Source of the DNA: an uncultured Clostridia bacterium
GTDB taxonomy: Bacteria; Bacillota; Clostridia; Oscillospirales; Acutalibacteraceae
NCBI GenBank assembly: GCA_946187095.1
Contig: CAMHPW010000016.1
Location: forward strand, 1-13,679
DNA: 13,679 nucleotides
Reading direction: 5' to 3'
Below the pieces are notes generated by a model, which was given only the letters and a program-made list of their open reading frames with translations, was not told the DNA's origin and did not search any database. A program made the translations under genes and the position numbers. Positions 5,744 to 13,679 of the stretch are shown here, in pieces; position 1 is the stretch's first letter; every line of letters begins with the position of its first letter.

Positions 5744-6790
5744 ATGAAATTCCAAAAATATATATCCGTATGTGCCGCCGCTGTACTGCTGCTTTCGGGC
5801 TGTCATGCCGAAACGTCCGTTCCCGCTCAAACAAGTGAAGTTTCCGAAATTTCACAAACCGTGGAAGTTTCCAAAACAGAACCCCCTAAAATATCCTATG
5901 ACCAGTCAAAACGCTTTTCCGATGAATACCGCTCCTGCAAATACTATCAAAAACTCATGGCGGCTCTCGATAAAAATAAAGATTCCTCTTTCATGCAGAG
6001 AGTCCTTGACGTTGCACTCTCCCAAAACGGCTATCTGGCTTTCGCTTTGGAAGATATGTCCGTGGAACAGGCAAGAAATGACGGTAATCTATGGACAGGG
6101 GCTACTTTGCATTACGGCAGTACCCTGACAGGCAATACGGAATATACACGCTGGTTTTATCAATATGTCCTTGAAAGCGACAGCCTCTATATTGACTGTG
6201 AATGGTGCTCCATTTTTGTAAGTTGGTGTTTATATCAAGCCGGTTATCACTCCGATACCAAAAGTGACCGTGAATATTATTACTCTTTCTGTGCCGATCC
6301 TCGCAAAGAATTTCCCGACAGAACTGTATTGTCTTTCAACTTAGACCAAAACAAAGTATGGTATACCCCTACCGCAAGTGCAAAAGTAAATGACTTTAAA
6401 GAAATAAGTCCCCCCGTTCATACCGATATCGATCCATACGACATAGACTATAAACCCGGCGGTCTGATATTCATTTCATGGGACGGTTCGGGCTGGTATT
6501 TTGAACATATCGGAATCGTCATCGAATACGACAAAACCGAACATACCCTTACATACATAGGCGGCAATGACTACGGCTCCGTTATGATCAATACTATGGA
6601 TTTCGACACCGATACATTCGATGTACAGCCCGTTGTCAAAAACTCCGAAAGACTCATGGCTTATGCCGAATATGACGATACTCCTCCCACTGCCGCATGG
6701 TATCGTGATGAATTTGACAACCCCCTCAAATCTTTCACCGACAAAAACGGCAATCCAATCTTCTACTACAACGAAAGATATTACAATTAG
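5744..6790 (+). CDS. secreted lipoprotein with CHAP-like amidase domain
   Basis: Probable cell-surface peptidoglycan amidase or endopeptidase. A lipobox LLLSGC ends the signal peptide, with lipidation expected at C20, followed by a Ser/Thr/Glu-rich linker to about residue 50. The catalytic core resembles the CHAP/NlpC-P60 fold: DCEWCSIFVSWCLYQAGY places a candidate nucleophile at C155, and PGGLIFISWDGSG...EHIGIVIEY gives the candidate histidine H255. YIGGNDYGSV then resembles the third strand with the polar residue. The segment between (about 172-238) is longer than in a minimal CHAP domain. The strong promoter and preceding terminator make it a single-gene unit. Its TAG stop lies in heptamer unit CAATTAG. 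Domain assignment is by motif only; it could also be a non-enzymatic relative. Confidence 0.8.
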   Translation: MKFQKYISVCAAAVLLLSGCHAETSVPAQTSEVSEISQTVEVSKTEPPKISYDQSKRFSDEYRSCKYYQKLMAALDKNKDSSFMQRVLDVALSQNGYLAFALEDMSVEQARNDGNLWTGATLHYGSTLTGNTEYTRWFYQYVLESDSLYIDCEWCSIFVSWCLYQAGYHSDTKSDREYYYSFCADPRKEFPDRTVLSFNLDQNKVWYTPTASAKVNDFKEISPPVHTDIDPYDIDYKPGGLIFISWDGSGWYFEHIGIVIEYDKTEHTLTYIGGNDYGSVMINTMDFDTDTFDVQPVVKNSERLMAYAEYDDTPPTAAWYRDEFDNPLKSFTDKNGNPIFYYNERYYN

Positions 6791-6953
6791 CAATTAGCAG
6801 TTAGCAATGAATTGCATAGGCAAGTTTATTTTTTACATATACAACAAAAAGCAGACAGAATTTCTTCTGCCTGCTTTTGTTTGTCTTATATCATTGCAAA
6901 TTGAGCATTGCTCATTCAACATTGCTAATTGCTCATTGCTAATTGCTAATTGA

Positions 6954-6955
<2 letters not shown>
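6784..6955. repeat. inverted heptamer arrays D between convergent genes
   Basis: Left arm 6784-6811 holds CAATTAG-type units (the second copy at 6791-6797). Right arm 6893-6955 is nine uninterrupted 7-base units, mostly ATTGCTA or ATTGCTC. The arms are in opposite orientation and complementary over most units, so the whole 172 bases can form a cruciform or long hairpin enclosing a central terminator. The lipoprotein TAG (6788-6790) is in the left array, and the groEL TAA (6954-6956) overlaps the end of the right one. Confidence 0.8.
6846..6880. terminator. bidirectional rho-independent terminator
   Basis: Arms 6847-6860 (AAAAGCAGACAGAA) and 6865-6878 pair over 14 bases with one A-C mismatch around a TTTC loop. 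A-rich sequence on one side and T-rich on the other lets it work on both strands, ending the lipoprotein transcript and the convergent groEL transcript. Confidence 0.8.
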
Positions 6956-8931
<1,976 letters not shown>

Positions 8932-8958
8932 TTAGCACTCTCATTCCCTGAGTGCTAA
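8932..8958 (-). promoter_or_regulatory. CIRCE operator of groESL
   Basis: TTAGCACTC (8932-8940), nine bases, then GAGTGCTAA (8950-8958): an exact match to the CIRCE inverted repeat bound by HrcA. It lies between the promoter and the groES ribosome site, at or just after the transcription start, as in other Firmicutes. Confidence 0.97.
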
Positions 8959-8962
8959 AAGT

Positions 8963-8991
8963 ATTGTATACCATTTCTCAAAAAAAATCAA
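8963..8991 (-). promoter_or_regulatory. sigma-A promoter of groESL
   Basis: On the minus strand TTGATT (8991-8986), 17 bases, then TACAAT (8968-8963), a five-of-six -10. The CIRCE element begins five bases downstream, so HrcA binding would block initiation. Confidence 0.75.
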
Positions 8992-9025
8992 GTACTATTT
9001 GTAAATTTTTTACTGTAAATTTACA

Positions 9026-9165
9026 TTATTTTTCTCTCACGGAATAATGCAGGGTTTGCAGGGTTATATATACCTTTCGCATAAAAAATGAAAACCCTAT
9101 ACTAAATATATAAAAAGTATGCGTCAACTATGCAAACCCTGCATTATGCGATTAAAGAATTATAA
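9026..9165. repeat. palindromic element copy 1 (structured DNA or RNA)
   Basis: First of two related copies in the gene-free stretch 8887-9485. Perfect 17-base arms ATAATGCAGGGTTTGCA (9044-9060) and its complement (9131-9147) enclose a 70-base AT-rich interior. The left arm continues as a 9-base direct duplication (TGCAGGGTT twice). The interior holds GTTATATATACCTTTCG (9063-9079) and AAATATATAAAAAG (9104-9117), both identical in copy 2; TTATATAT and ATATATAA in them can extend the helix. The outer flanks TTATTTTTCTC and TAAAGAATTATAA are also shared. CGCATA/TATGCG (9078-9083 and 9118-9123) is an extra possible pairing in this copy only. There is no ORF and no T run typical of a terminator. 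Orientation and transcription are unknown. Confidence 0.85.
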
Positions 9166-9170
9166 AAAGT

Positions 9171-9243
9171 AAAGTCAACTTTCCGTTTTTCTATATTTTG
9201 CCAAAATCGGAAGTCGACTTCCTGTTTTAGTCGCAGTCGACTG
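9171..9243. repeat. cluster of three short palindromes between the two elements
   Basis: AAAGTCAACTTT (9171-9182, imperfect centre), GGAAGTCGACTTCC (9209-9222, perfect) and CAGTCGACTG (9234-9243, perfect) share an AGTCRACT core. Another perfect palindrome, GTAAATTTAC, lies before copy 1 near 9015-9024. They could be protein-binding sites, but nothing in the window identifies a binder. Confidence 0.6.
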
Positions 9244-9249
9244 TAAGTT

Positions 9250-9387
9250 TTATTTTTTCTCAAACAGAATTATGACGGGTATGACGGGTTATATATACCT
9301 TTCGTGTAAAAAATAAAAAAAGCAAAAATATATAAAAAGGTCTGTCAGTGCCGTCATACCCGTCATAATGCAAATAAAGAATTATAA
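9250..9387. repeat. palindromic element copy 2 (structured DNA or RNA)
   Basis: Perfect 19-base arms ATTATGACGGGTATGACGG (9269-9287) and its complement (9351-9369). Aligned without gaps to copy 1, the left arm differs at six of 17 positions. At all six the right arm carries the compensating base, so every pair is kept as Watson-Crick. The conserved segments GTTATATATACCTTTCG (9288-9304) and AAATATATAAAAAG (9326-9339) and both outer flanks match copy 1. As in copy 1, the left arm is a 9-base direct duplication (ATGACGGGT twice). Copies 1 and 2 are in the same orientation, separated by 84 bases. Confidence 0.85.
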
Positions 9388-9405
9388 CACTCACCGTATT
9401 CCATG

Positions 9406-9490
9406 ATTATGCATGATGCATTATGAATTATGCATTGAAAAGAGGAGTGTGAAATACTTCTCATTCCTCACTCCTCATTCCTCACTTATT
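9406..9490. repeat. mixed heptamer array E at the purD stop codon
   Basis: Two subfamilies are joined here. 9406-9440 has ATTATGC/ATTATGA-type units like array C. 9463-9490 has ATTCCTC/ACTCCTC-type units like arrays B and F. A 22-base connector separates them. The purD TAA (complement of 9486-9488) lies in the last unit, ACTTATT. Confidence 0.7.
9438..9476 (-). terminator. terminator of the pur operon, made from heptamer units
   Basis: On the minus strand GAGGAGTG (9476-9469) pairs with CACTCCTC (9449-9442) over eight bases with a 19-base loop, and four T follow. It begins about ten bases after the purD stop. The loop is long and the T run short, so efficiency is uncertain. Confidence 0.45.
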
Positions 9491-10751
9491 TGGTTCTGCC
9501 TATATCCGTGCGGTAATGTACGTTTTCAAACGAAATCTTTTTAACGGCATTGTAGGCTTTTTCAAGGGCTTCATCAAGTGTTGCACCCTTACCCGTAACA
9601 CCAAGCACTCTGCCGCCGTTGGTGTAGAATTTGCCATGCTCGAATTTCGTGCCTGCATGGAATACCTCTGCACCCTCGACCTGTCCGTTTTCATCAAGTC
9701 CCGTTATCTCCAAGCCCTTTTTATATGCCAACGGATAACCGCCCGATGCCATAACGACACAAGCCGTTGCTTCATCACTCCATTTGATATCTATTTGTGA
9801 CAGTCTTTCATCTATGACAGCCTCTATGATATCAACCAAATCCGTCTTTAATCTCGGCAATACGACCTGTGTTTCGGGATCGCCGAAACGGGCATTGTAT
9901 TCAATGACTTTCGGACCGTCAGGCGTTATCATCAAGCCGAAATACAAACAACCCTTGAAAGTCCTGTTTTCACTGTTCATTGCCGCAACTGTAGGCTCAA
10001 ATATCGTCTTTCTGCAAATCTCTGCGATTTCATCTGTATAATACGGATTCGGGCTTATCGTACCCATGCCGCCTGTATTCAAGCCCTCATCATTGTCATA
10101 GGCTCTCTTATGGTCTTTTGATGATACCATAGGCTTTAAAGCAATACCGTCTGTAAATGCCAATACAGACACTTCGGGACCTGTCAGAAATTCCTCTACA
10201 ACGACATTATTTCCCGAATCACCGAATTTCTTATCTTCCATTATCTCTTTTACAGCTGCCTTTGCTTCCGTCATGGTCTTTGCAATAATAACGCCTTTAC
10301 CCAATGCAAGACCGTCAGCCTTTACGACTACAGGAAAATGTCCTCTTTTTTCGATATATTCAATAGCTTTTTCAGGCTCACTGAACACTTCATATTCAGC
10401 CGTCGGTATGCCGTATTTTTTCATCAGATTCTTTGAAAAAACTTTACTGCTCTCTATTACAGCGGCATTCGCACGAGGTCCGAATGCCCTGATACCGTTT
10501 GCCAAAAGTGTATCAACCATGCCGTCAGCCAGCGGATCATCAGGAGCGACAAACACCAAATCAACGGCATTTTCCTTTGAAAATTCCACAATGCCCTCTT
10601 TATCCATCGCACCGATACTGATACATTCTGCATCTTTGGCAATACCGCCGTTTCCGGGAGCGGCATATATCTTATCGACTTTCGGGCTTTCTTTCAGCTT
10701 TCTGATAATGGCGTGTTCACGTCCGCCGCTGCCTACTACAAGTATTCTCAT
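9486..10751 (-). CDS. purD: phosphoribosylamine-glycine ligase (GAR synthetase)
   Basis: ATP-dependent ligation of glycine to 5-phosphoribosylamine, the second step of de novo purine synthesis. ATP-grasp enzyme of 421 residues, the normal length. Seen: N-terminal VVGSGGREHAI, VVKADGLALGKGVIIA in the ATP-grasp domain, EEFLTGPEVSVLAFTDG, DHKRAYDNDEGLNTGGMG, the metal-binding block IEYNARFGDPETQVVLPRL, and the C-terminal GGRVLGVTGKG. The ATG follows GGAGGG at good spacing, 13 bases after the purH stop. Last gene of the operon. Its TAA stop lies in a heptamer unit and a weak terminator follows. Confidence 0.98.
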   Translation of the reverse strand: MRILVVGSGGREHAIIRKLKESPKVDKIYAAPGNGGIAKDAECISIGAMDKEGIVEFSKENAVDLVFVAPDDPLADGMVDTLLANGIRAFGPRANAAVIESSKVFSKNLMKKYGIPTAEYEVFSEPEKAIEYIEKRGHFPVVVKADGLALGKGVIIAKTMTEAKAAVKEIMEDKKFGDSGNNVVVEEFLTGPEVSVLAFTDGIALKPMVSSKDHKRAYDNDEGLNTGGMGTISPNPYYTDEIAEICRKTIFEPTVAAMNSENRTFKGCLYFGLMITPDGPKVIEYNARFGDPETQVVLPRLKTDLVDIIEAVIDERLSQIDIKWSDEATACVVMASGGYPLAYKKGLEITGLDENGQVEGAEVFHAGTKFEHGKFYTNGGRVLGVTGKGATLDEALEKAYNAVKKISFENVHYRTDIGRTK

Positions 10752-10764
10752 ATACTTCCCTCCA

Positions 10765-11940
10765 TCAATGGTGGAACAGGCGAATACCCGTAAATGCCAT
10801 TGTCATATTATATTTATTGCAGGTATCAATAACATTGTCGTCACGGATAGAACCGCCCGGCTGTGCAATATACTGTACACCGCTTCTCTTTGCTCTCTCG
10901 ATATTATCGCCAAACGGGAAAAATGCGTCCGAACCCAATGAAACTCCCTCAAATGTTGCCAGCCATGCTTTCTTTTCCTCTTTTGTCAACGGCTCAGGCT
11001 TTGTCGTAAAGAACTGCTCCCAAATACCGTCTGCAAGCACATCTTCATAATCGTCTGAAATATAGACATCAATCGTATTATCCCTGTCAGGTCTGCGGAT
11101 TGTGTCTTTGAAAGGAAGTGCAAGTACTTTCGGGCACTGACGGAGATACCAGATATCCGCCTTGTTTCCTGCCAGTCTTGTACAATGGATTCTTGACTGC
11201 TGACCTGCACCGACACCGATAGCCTGACCGTCTTTTGCATAGCATACGGAATTGGACTGCGTATATTTCAGCGTAATCAATGCCACTATTAAATCTCTCT
11301 TTGCACTTTCAGGCAAATCCTTATTTTCCGTCACGATATTTTTCAGCATATCTTCATCAATTTTCAGGTCATTCCTGCCCTGTTCAAACGTAATGCCGTA
11401 AACCTGCTTACGCTCGATTTTTTCAGGCACATAATTTGTATCAATCTTCACTACATTGTATGTACCCTTACGCTTTGACTTGAGAATTTCAAGGGCTTCA
11501 TCTGTATAGTCGGGAGCAATGATACCGTCTGAAACTTCTCTCTGAAGCAACAATGCGGTCTGCTTGTCGCAAGTGTCGGAAAGTGCTACCCAATCGCCGT
11601 ATGATGACATTCTGTCAGCACCCCTTGCCTTTGCATAAGCACTTGCGATAGGCGACAATTCCAAGTCATCTACAAAATATATCTTCTTCAAAGTATCAGA
11701 TAATTCCGTTGCAACTGCCGCACCTGCCGGACTAACGTGCTTAAAAGATGCTGCTGCAGGAAGTCCTGTTGCGGCTTTCAGTTCGCATACCAACTGCCAG
11801 CTATTGAAAGCGTCAAGAAAGTTAATATAACCAGGTCTGCCGTTGAGTACCGTTACAGGCAATTCACTGCCGTCATTCATAAATATCTTTGACGGTTTCT
11901 GATTGGGGTTACAGCCATATTTCAATTCCAATTCGTTCAT
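10765..11940 (-). CDS. purH: stand-alone AICAR transformylase (PurH C-terminal type)
   Basis: Formylates AICAR to FAICAR with 10-formyl-tetrahydrofolate, the ninth step of IMP synthesis. At 391 residues it lacks the roughly 200-residue N-terminal IMP cyclohydrolase domain of ordinary bifunctional PurH. Visible: LKYGCNPNQKP near the N-terminus, AASFKHVSPAGAA with the catalytic Lys-His pair, LKYTQSNSVCYAKDGQ, GVGAGQQSRIHC, DAFFPFGDNIERA and a final QPGGSIRDDNVI. The second ATG (11940) is preferred because GGAGG lies eight bases before it; the first ATG (11946) is too close. The missing cyclohydrolase activity is supplied by the next gene upstream. 15 bases separate the two. Confidence 0.95.
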   Translation of the reverse strand: MNELELKYGCNPNQKPSKIFMNDGSELPVTVLNGRPGYINFLDAFNSWQLVCELKAATGLPAAASFKHVSPAGAAVATELSDTLKKIYFVDDLELSPIASAYAKARGADRMSSYGDWVALSDTCDKQTALLLQREVSDGIIAPDYTDEALEILKSKRKGTYNVVKIDTNYVPEKIERKQVYGITFEQGRNDLKIDEDMLKNIVTENKDLPESAKRDLIVALITLKYTQSNSVCYAKDGQAIGVGAGQQSRIHCTRLAGNKADIWYLRQCPKVLALPFKDTIRRPDRDNTIDVYISDDYEDVLADGIWEQFFTTKPEPLTKEEKKAWLATFEGVSLGSDAFFPFGDNIERAKRSGVQYIAQPGGSIRDDNVIDTCNKYNMTMAFTGIRLFHH

Positions 11941-11955
11941 GTTCATTTCCTCCGA

Positions 11956-12663
11956 TTACTGATTTTTATTGACGATTCTGTCTTCAAATTCGCCTGTTGC
12001 AAGGTCGATAAACCTTGTATAAAGAGAAACTTTATTATCCTCATTGAGAGCATTCCATACATTGTTTGTAAACTCATCAATATCGCCCTCAACAGTAACA
12101 AGTGTCGGTTCACCCTCAAATGACGGAATCGGATTGCCGTCACACTTATAAGTGTGAATGAAATGTCCCTCACCTGCAACGGGCTGTGCATATTCATAGA
12201 AAAATCTCAATGCGGAATCCTCTCTGCCACAGTTGCTTTTGAGAATCGACATTTTATAGGAAAAATCACCGTCGGCAAATTCCAGTATGCCCGAAATTCT
12301 CGGTGTAAAGTTCGGCGGATCGGGTTCAAATGTGCGTGTTCTCAATGCTTCCTCAAAGGTCTTGCCTTCCAGAATGAAATCCCTTGCGGTATCGGTCTGG
12401 TCACCGTTGGTAACGATTGTCGCATTTTCAAGCGTTCTCACAGGGGCATAGATGATCAATGACGGATCAACCAATTTTGACGGATCAAATGCCTGTGTTT
12501 TCAGGTCGTTGCCCTCTTTGACAAATACTCTGTTGCGGCTGTTGGCACTTCTGCCCATGATGAAATAGCCGATGACAGCCTTTTTGCCGTCTGCACTCTT
12601 GCCGATAATAATTCCTCTGCCCGGATAGGTCGTTGAGGAAATTTCCTTTTTCAAATCTACCAT
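11956..12663 (-). CDS. purO: PurO-type IMP cyclohydrolase
   Basis: Closes FAICAR to IMP, the last step of de novo purine synthesis. The 235-residue protein matches the archaeal-type IMP cyclohydrolase family (PF07826) as I recall it: TTYPGRGIIIGKSADGK near the N-terminus, then YFIMGRSANSRNRVFV, VTNGDQTDT, the conserved EPDPPNFTPRIS stretch, and SALRFFYEYAQPVAGEGHFIHTY. It is unrelated to the N-terminal domain of PurH. Its position directly before a stand-alone AICAR transformylase, seven bases after purN with its ribosome site (GAGGTAATG) overlapping the purN stop, fits the function well. The gene symbol follows the archaeal name; catalytic activity is an inference from family and context. 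Confidence 0.87.
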   Translation of the reverse strand: MVDLKKEISSTTYPGRGIIIGKSADGKKAVIGYFIMGRSANSRNRVFVKEGNDLKTQAFDPSKLVDPSLIIYAPVRTLENATIVTNGDQTDTARDFILEGKTFEEALRTRTFEPDPPNFTPRISGILEFADGDFSYKMSILKSNCGREDSALRFFYEYAQPVAGEGHFIHTYKCDGNPIPSFEGEPTLVTVEGDIDEFTNNVWNALNEDNKVSLYTRFIDLATGEFEDRIVNKNQ

Positions 12664-12670
12664 AATAACA

Positions 12671-13297
12671 TTACCTCACATATACTTTATTGTCTTTGAC
12701 TTCAAGCCTGTCATCACAAAACAGGGCTACCGCCTGCGGCAAAATTTTCCATTCCGCCTGTTCCATGACTCTTTTCTGCAAAATTTCAGGCGTGTCGTTC
12801 TCCTGCACTTCAACGGCTTTCTGTAAAATGATAGGTCCGCCGTCGCATACTTCCGTTACAAAATGCACCGTTGCACCCGTCAATTTCACGCCTTTTGCCA
12901 ATGCTTCTTCATGCACTCTCAGACCGTAATAGCCTTTTCCGCAAAAGGACGGTATCAATGCAGGGTGTACATTCATCATTTTATTCGGCATAGCCTTTGT
13001 CACGAGTTCGTCAAGAATTGTCATAAAGCCTGCATATACGACTAAATCAGCCTTTTCTTCCTGCAGGGCTTTCAGCATATCCTTACTGTATTCGATAACA
13101 TCAGGATAATCTTTTCTGACAAGCACCCTTGTTTTAATGCCATGCTTTTTCGCCCTTTCGAGTGCATAAGCGTCAGCCTTTGACGAGATAACACAAGTTA
13201 TCCTGCCATTCCTGATAATTCCGCTTTCCTGAGCGTCAATCAAAGCCTGCAAATTCGTTCCGCCGCCCGATACAAGCACTACTATATTTTTCACCAA
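12671..13297 (-). CDS. purN: phosphoribosylglycinamide formyltransferase (GAR transformylase)
   Basis: Transfers a formyl group from 10-formyl-tetrahydrofolate to GAR, the third step of purine synthesis. The 208 residues match PurN length. Seen: VVLVSGGGTNLQALIDA (GAR phosphate loop), VISSKADAYALERA, LVVYAGFMTIL, the catalytic block MNVHPALIPSFCGKGYYG (Asn and His), GATVHFVTEVCDGGPIILQKAV with the catalytic aspartate, and a tail DNKVYVR. The start is either TTG at 13297 or GTG at 13294; AGGGG lies upstream at workable distance from both, so the N-terminus is uncertain by one residue. It is 60 bases after purM; that gap holds a heptamer array. Confidence 0.96.
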   Translation of the reverse strand: MVKNIVVLVSGGGTNLQALIDAQESGIIRNGRITCVISSKADAYALERAKKHGIKTRVLVRKDYPDVIEYSKDMLKALQEEKADLVVYAGFMTILDELVTKAMPNKMMNVHPALIPSFCGKGYYGLRVHEEALAKGVKLTGATVHFVTEVCDGGPIILQKAVEVQENDTPEILQKRVMEQAEWKILPQAVALFCDDRLEVKDNKVYVR

Positions 13298-13331
13298 ATC
13301 AACCCCTATGAAATCGGAGAGTGAAAAAAAT

Positions 13332-13366
13332 ATTCCTCACTCCTCATTCCTCATTTCTCATTCAAT
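13332..13366. repeat. heptamer array F at the purM stop codon
   Basis: Five units: ATTCCTC, ACTCCTC, ATTCCTC, ATTTCTC, ATTCAAT. The purM TGA (complement of 13358-13360) straddles the fourth and fifth units. This is the ATTCCTC subfamily seen in arrays B and E. It sits inside the operon between purM and purN, so it cannot be a full terminator unless expression is meant to be polar. Confidence 0.7.
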
Positions 13367-13624
13367 AATAACTCCCTCATCACTTTCAATGAGTTCACCC
13401 AAGATATAAGCGTCCTCACCGTTCGCTTTCAGGACTTCAACAGCCTTGTCAGCCTCTGACTTGTCAACTACAACAGTCATTCCCACACCCATATTATATG
13501 TATTGAACATATCATGTTCGGGCACATTTCCTGTTTTCGCTATCAAATCGAATATCGGCAGAATCTGCACATCACTCTTTTTAATGTATGCACTCAAATT
13601 TTTCATTAATATTTTTCCCGCTCT
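13358..13624 (-). CDS. purM: phosphoribosylformylglycinamidine cyclo-ligase, C-terminal part only
   Basis: AIR synthetase, the fifth step of purine synthesis. Only the last 88 codons are here. The block SDVQILPIFDLIAKTGNVPE, then HDMFNTYNMGVGMTVVVD and the tail ANGEDAYILGEL match the PurM C-terminal domain, while the rest of the roughly 340-residue protein lies beyond the window. The in-frame ATG at 13606 is internal and should not be taken as the start: homologous-looking residues continue to 13624. There a TAA (13627-13625) interrupts the frame, exactly at a perfect inverted repeat that precedes adapter sequence, so the break is most likely artefactual. First visible gene of the pur operon. 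Confidence 0.9.
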   Translation of the reverse strand, partial: RAGKILMKNLSAYIKKSDVQILPIFDLIAKTGNVPEHDMFNTYNMGVGMTVVVDKSEADKAVEVLKANGEDAYILGELIESDEGVIIE

Positions 13625-13646
13625 TTAAACGTTGAAAACGTTTAAA
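13624..13646. repeat. perfect 10 bp inverted repeat at the edge of genomic sequence
   Basis: TTTAAACGTT (13624-13633), three bases, AACGTTTAAA (13637-13646). It begins exactly where the purM reading frame is lost and ends eight bases before adapter sequence. A fold-back or chimeric end is the most likely explanation. Confidence 0.7.
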
Positions 13647-13653
13647 TATTTTG

Positions 13654-13679
13654 AGATCGGAAGAGCGTCGTGTAGGGAA
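13654..13679 (+). other. Illumina TruSeq adapter contamination
   Basis: The last 26 bases begin AGATCGGAAGAGCGTCGTG and continue as the known Illumina universal adapter read-through. This is not genomic sequence and should be trimmed before any analysis of the right edge. Confidence 0.98.

Noticed and set aside
9044..9147. Element copy 1 as an ordinary rho-independent terminator of the pur operon
   Set aside because: The loop is about 70 bases, the T run expected directly after the stem is lacking on both strands, and a second copy with the same interior argues for another role.
10273..10941. 222-codon open frame antisense to purD and purH
   Set aside because: Shadow frame across two real genes with no ribosome site or recognisable domains.

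Overview
The window looks like a chromosomal segment of a low-to-moderate GC Clostridia bacterium, most likely an Oscillospiraceae/Ruminococcus-type gut anaerobe. The evidence is sigma-A type promoters, strong GGAGG ribosome sites, a CIRCE-controlled groESL operon, and purine genes with a stand-alone AICAR transformylase plus a PurO-type IMP cyclohydrolase. The taxon is an inference from gene content and style, not a database match.

Layout. 29-1207 (minus): an uncharacterised 166-residue protein, then the ATP-binding subunit of a polysaccharide/teichoic-acid type ABC exporter whose 3' end is lost near the window edge. 1269-4072 (plus): an RNA ligase gene (rtcB) behind a long leader with a small ORF, nested hairpins and a terminator, then proA with its own promoter. 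4096-5075 (minus): three small uncharacterised genes. 5122-6790 (plus): a YfcE/MJ0936-type phosphoesterase and a CHAP-like lipoprotein with a consensus promoter. 6954-8886 (minus): groES-groEL behind CIRCE. 8887-9485 is a 599-base gene-free stretch holding the groES promoter and two related 140-base palindromic elements. 9486-13624 (minus): purM(partial)-purN-purO-purH-purD, a tightly packed operon for de novo IMP synthesis.

Two features stand out. First, the two elements at 9026-9165 and 9250-9387 have perfectly complementary 17 and 19 bp arms. The arms differ from each other at six aligned positions, and every difference is compensated on the other side, while internal segments and flanks are conserved. 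This is strong evidence that the pairing itself matters. Second, short arrays of a degenerate 7-base unit (ATTNNNM on one strand) occur at seven places. At six gene 3' ends the stop codon lies in or touches the array, always in the same orientation relative to the gene. Several arrays are arranged as inverted arms that would form terminator-like hairpins.

Both window edges are unreliable. The last 26 bases match the Illumina TruSeq adapter, preceded by a perfect inverted repeat where the purM frame breaks. At the left edge the ABC gene loses its frame about 60 bases from the end. Truncation at these edges should be read as an assembly effect first.
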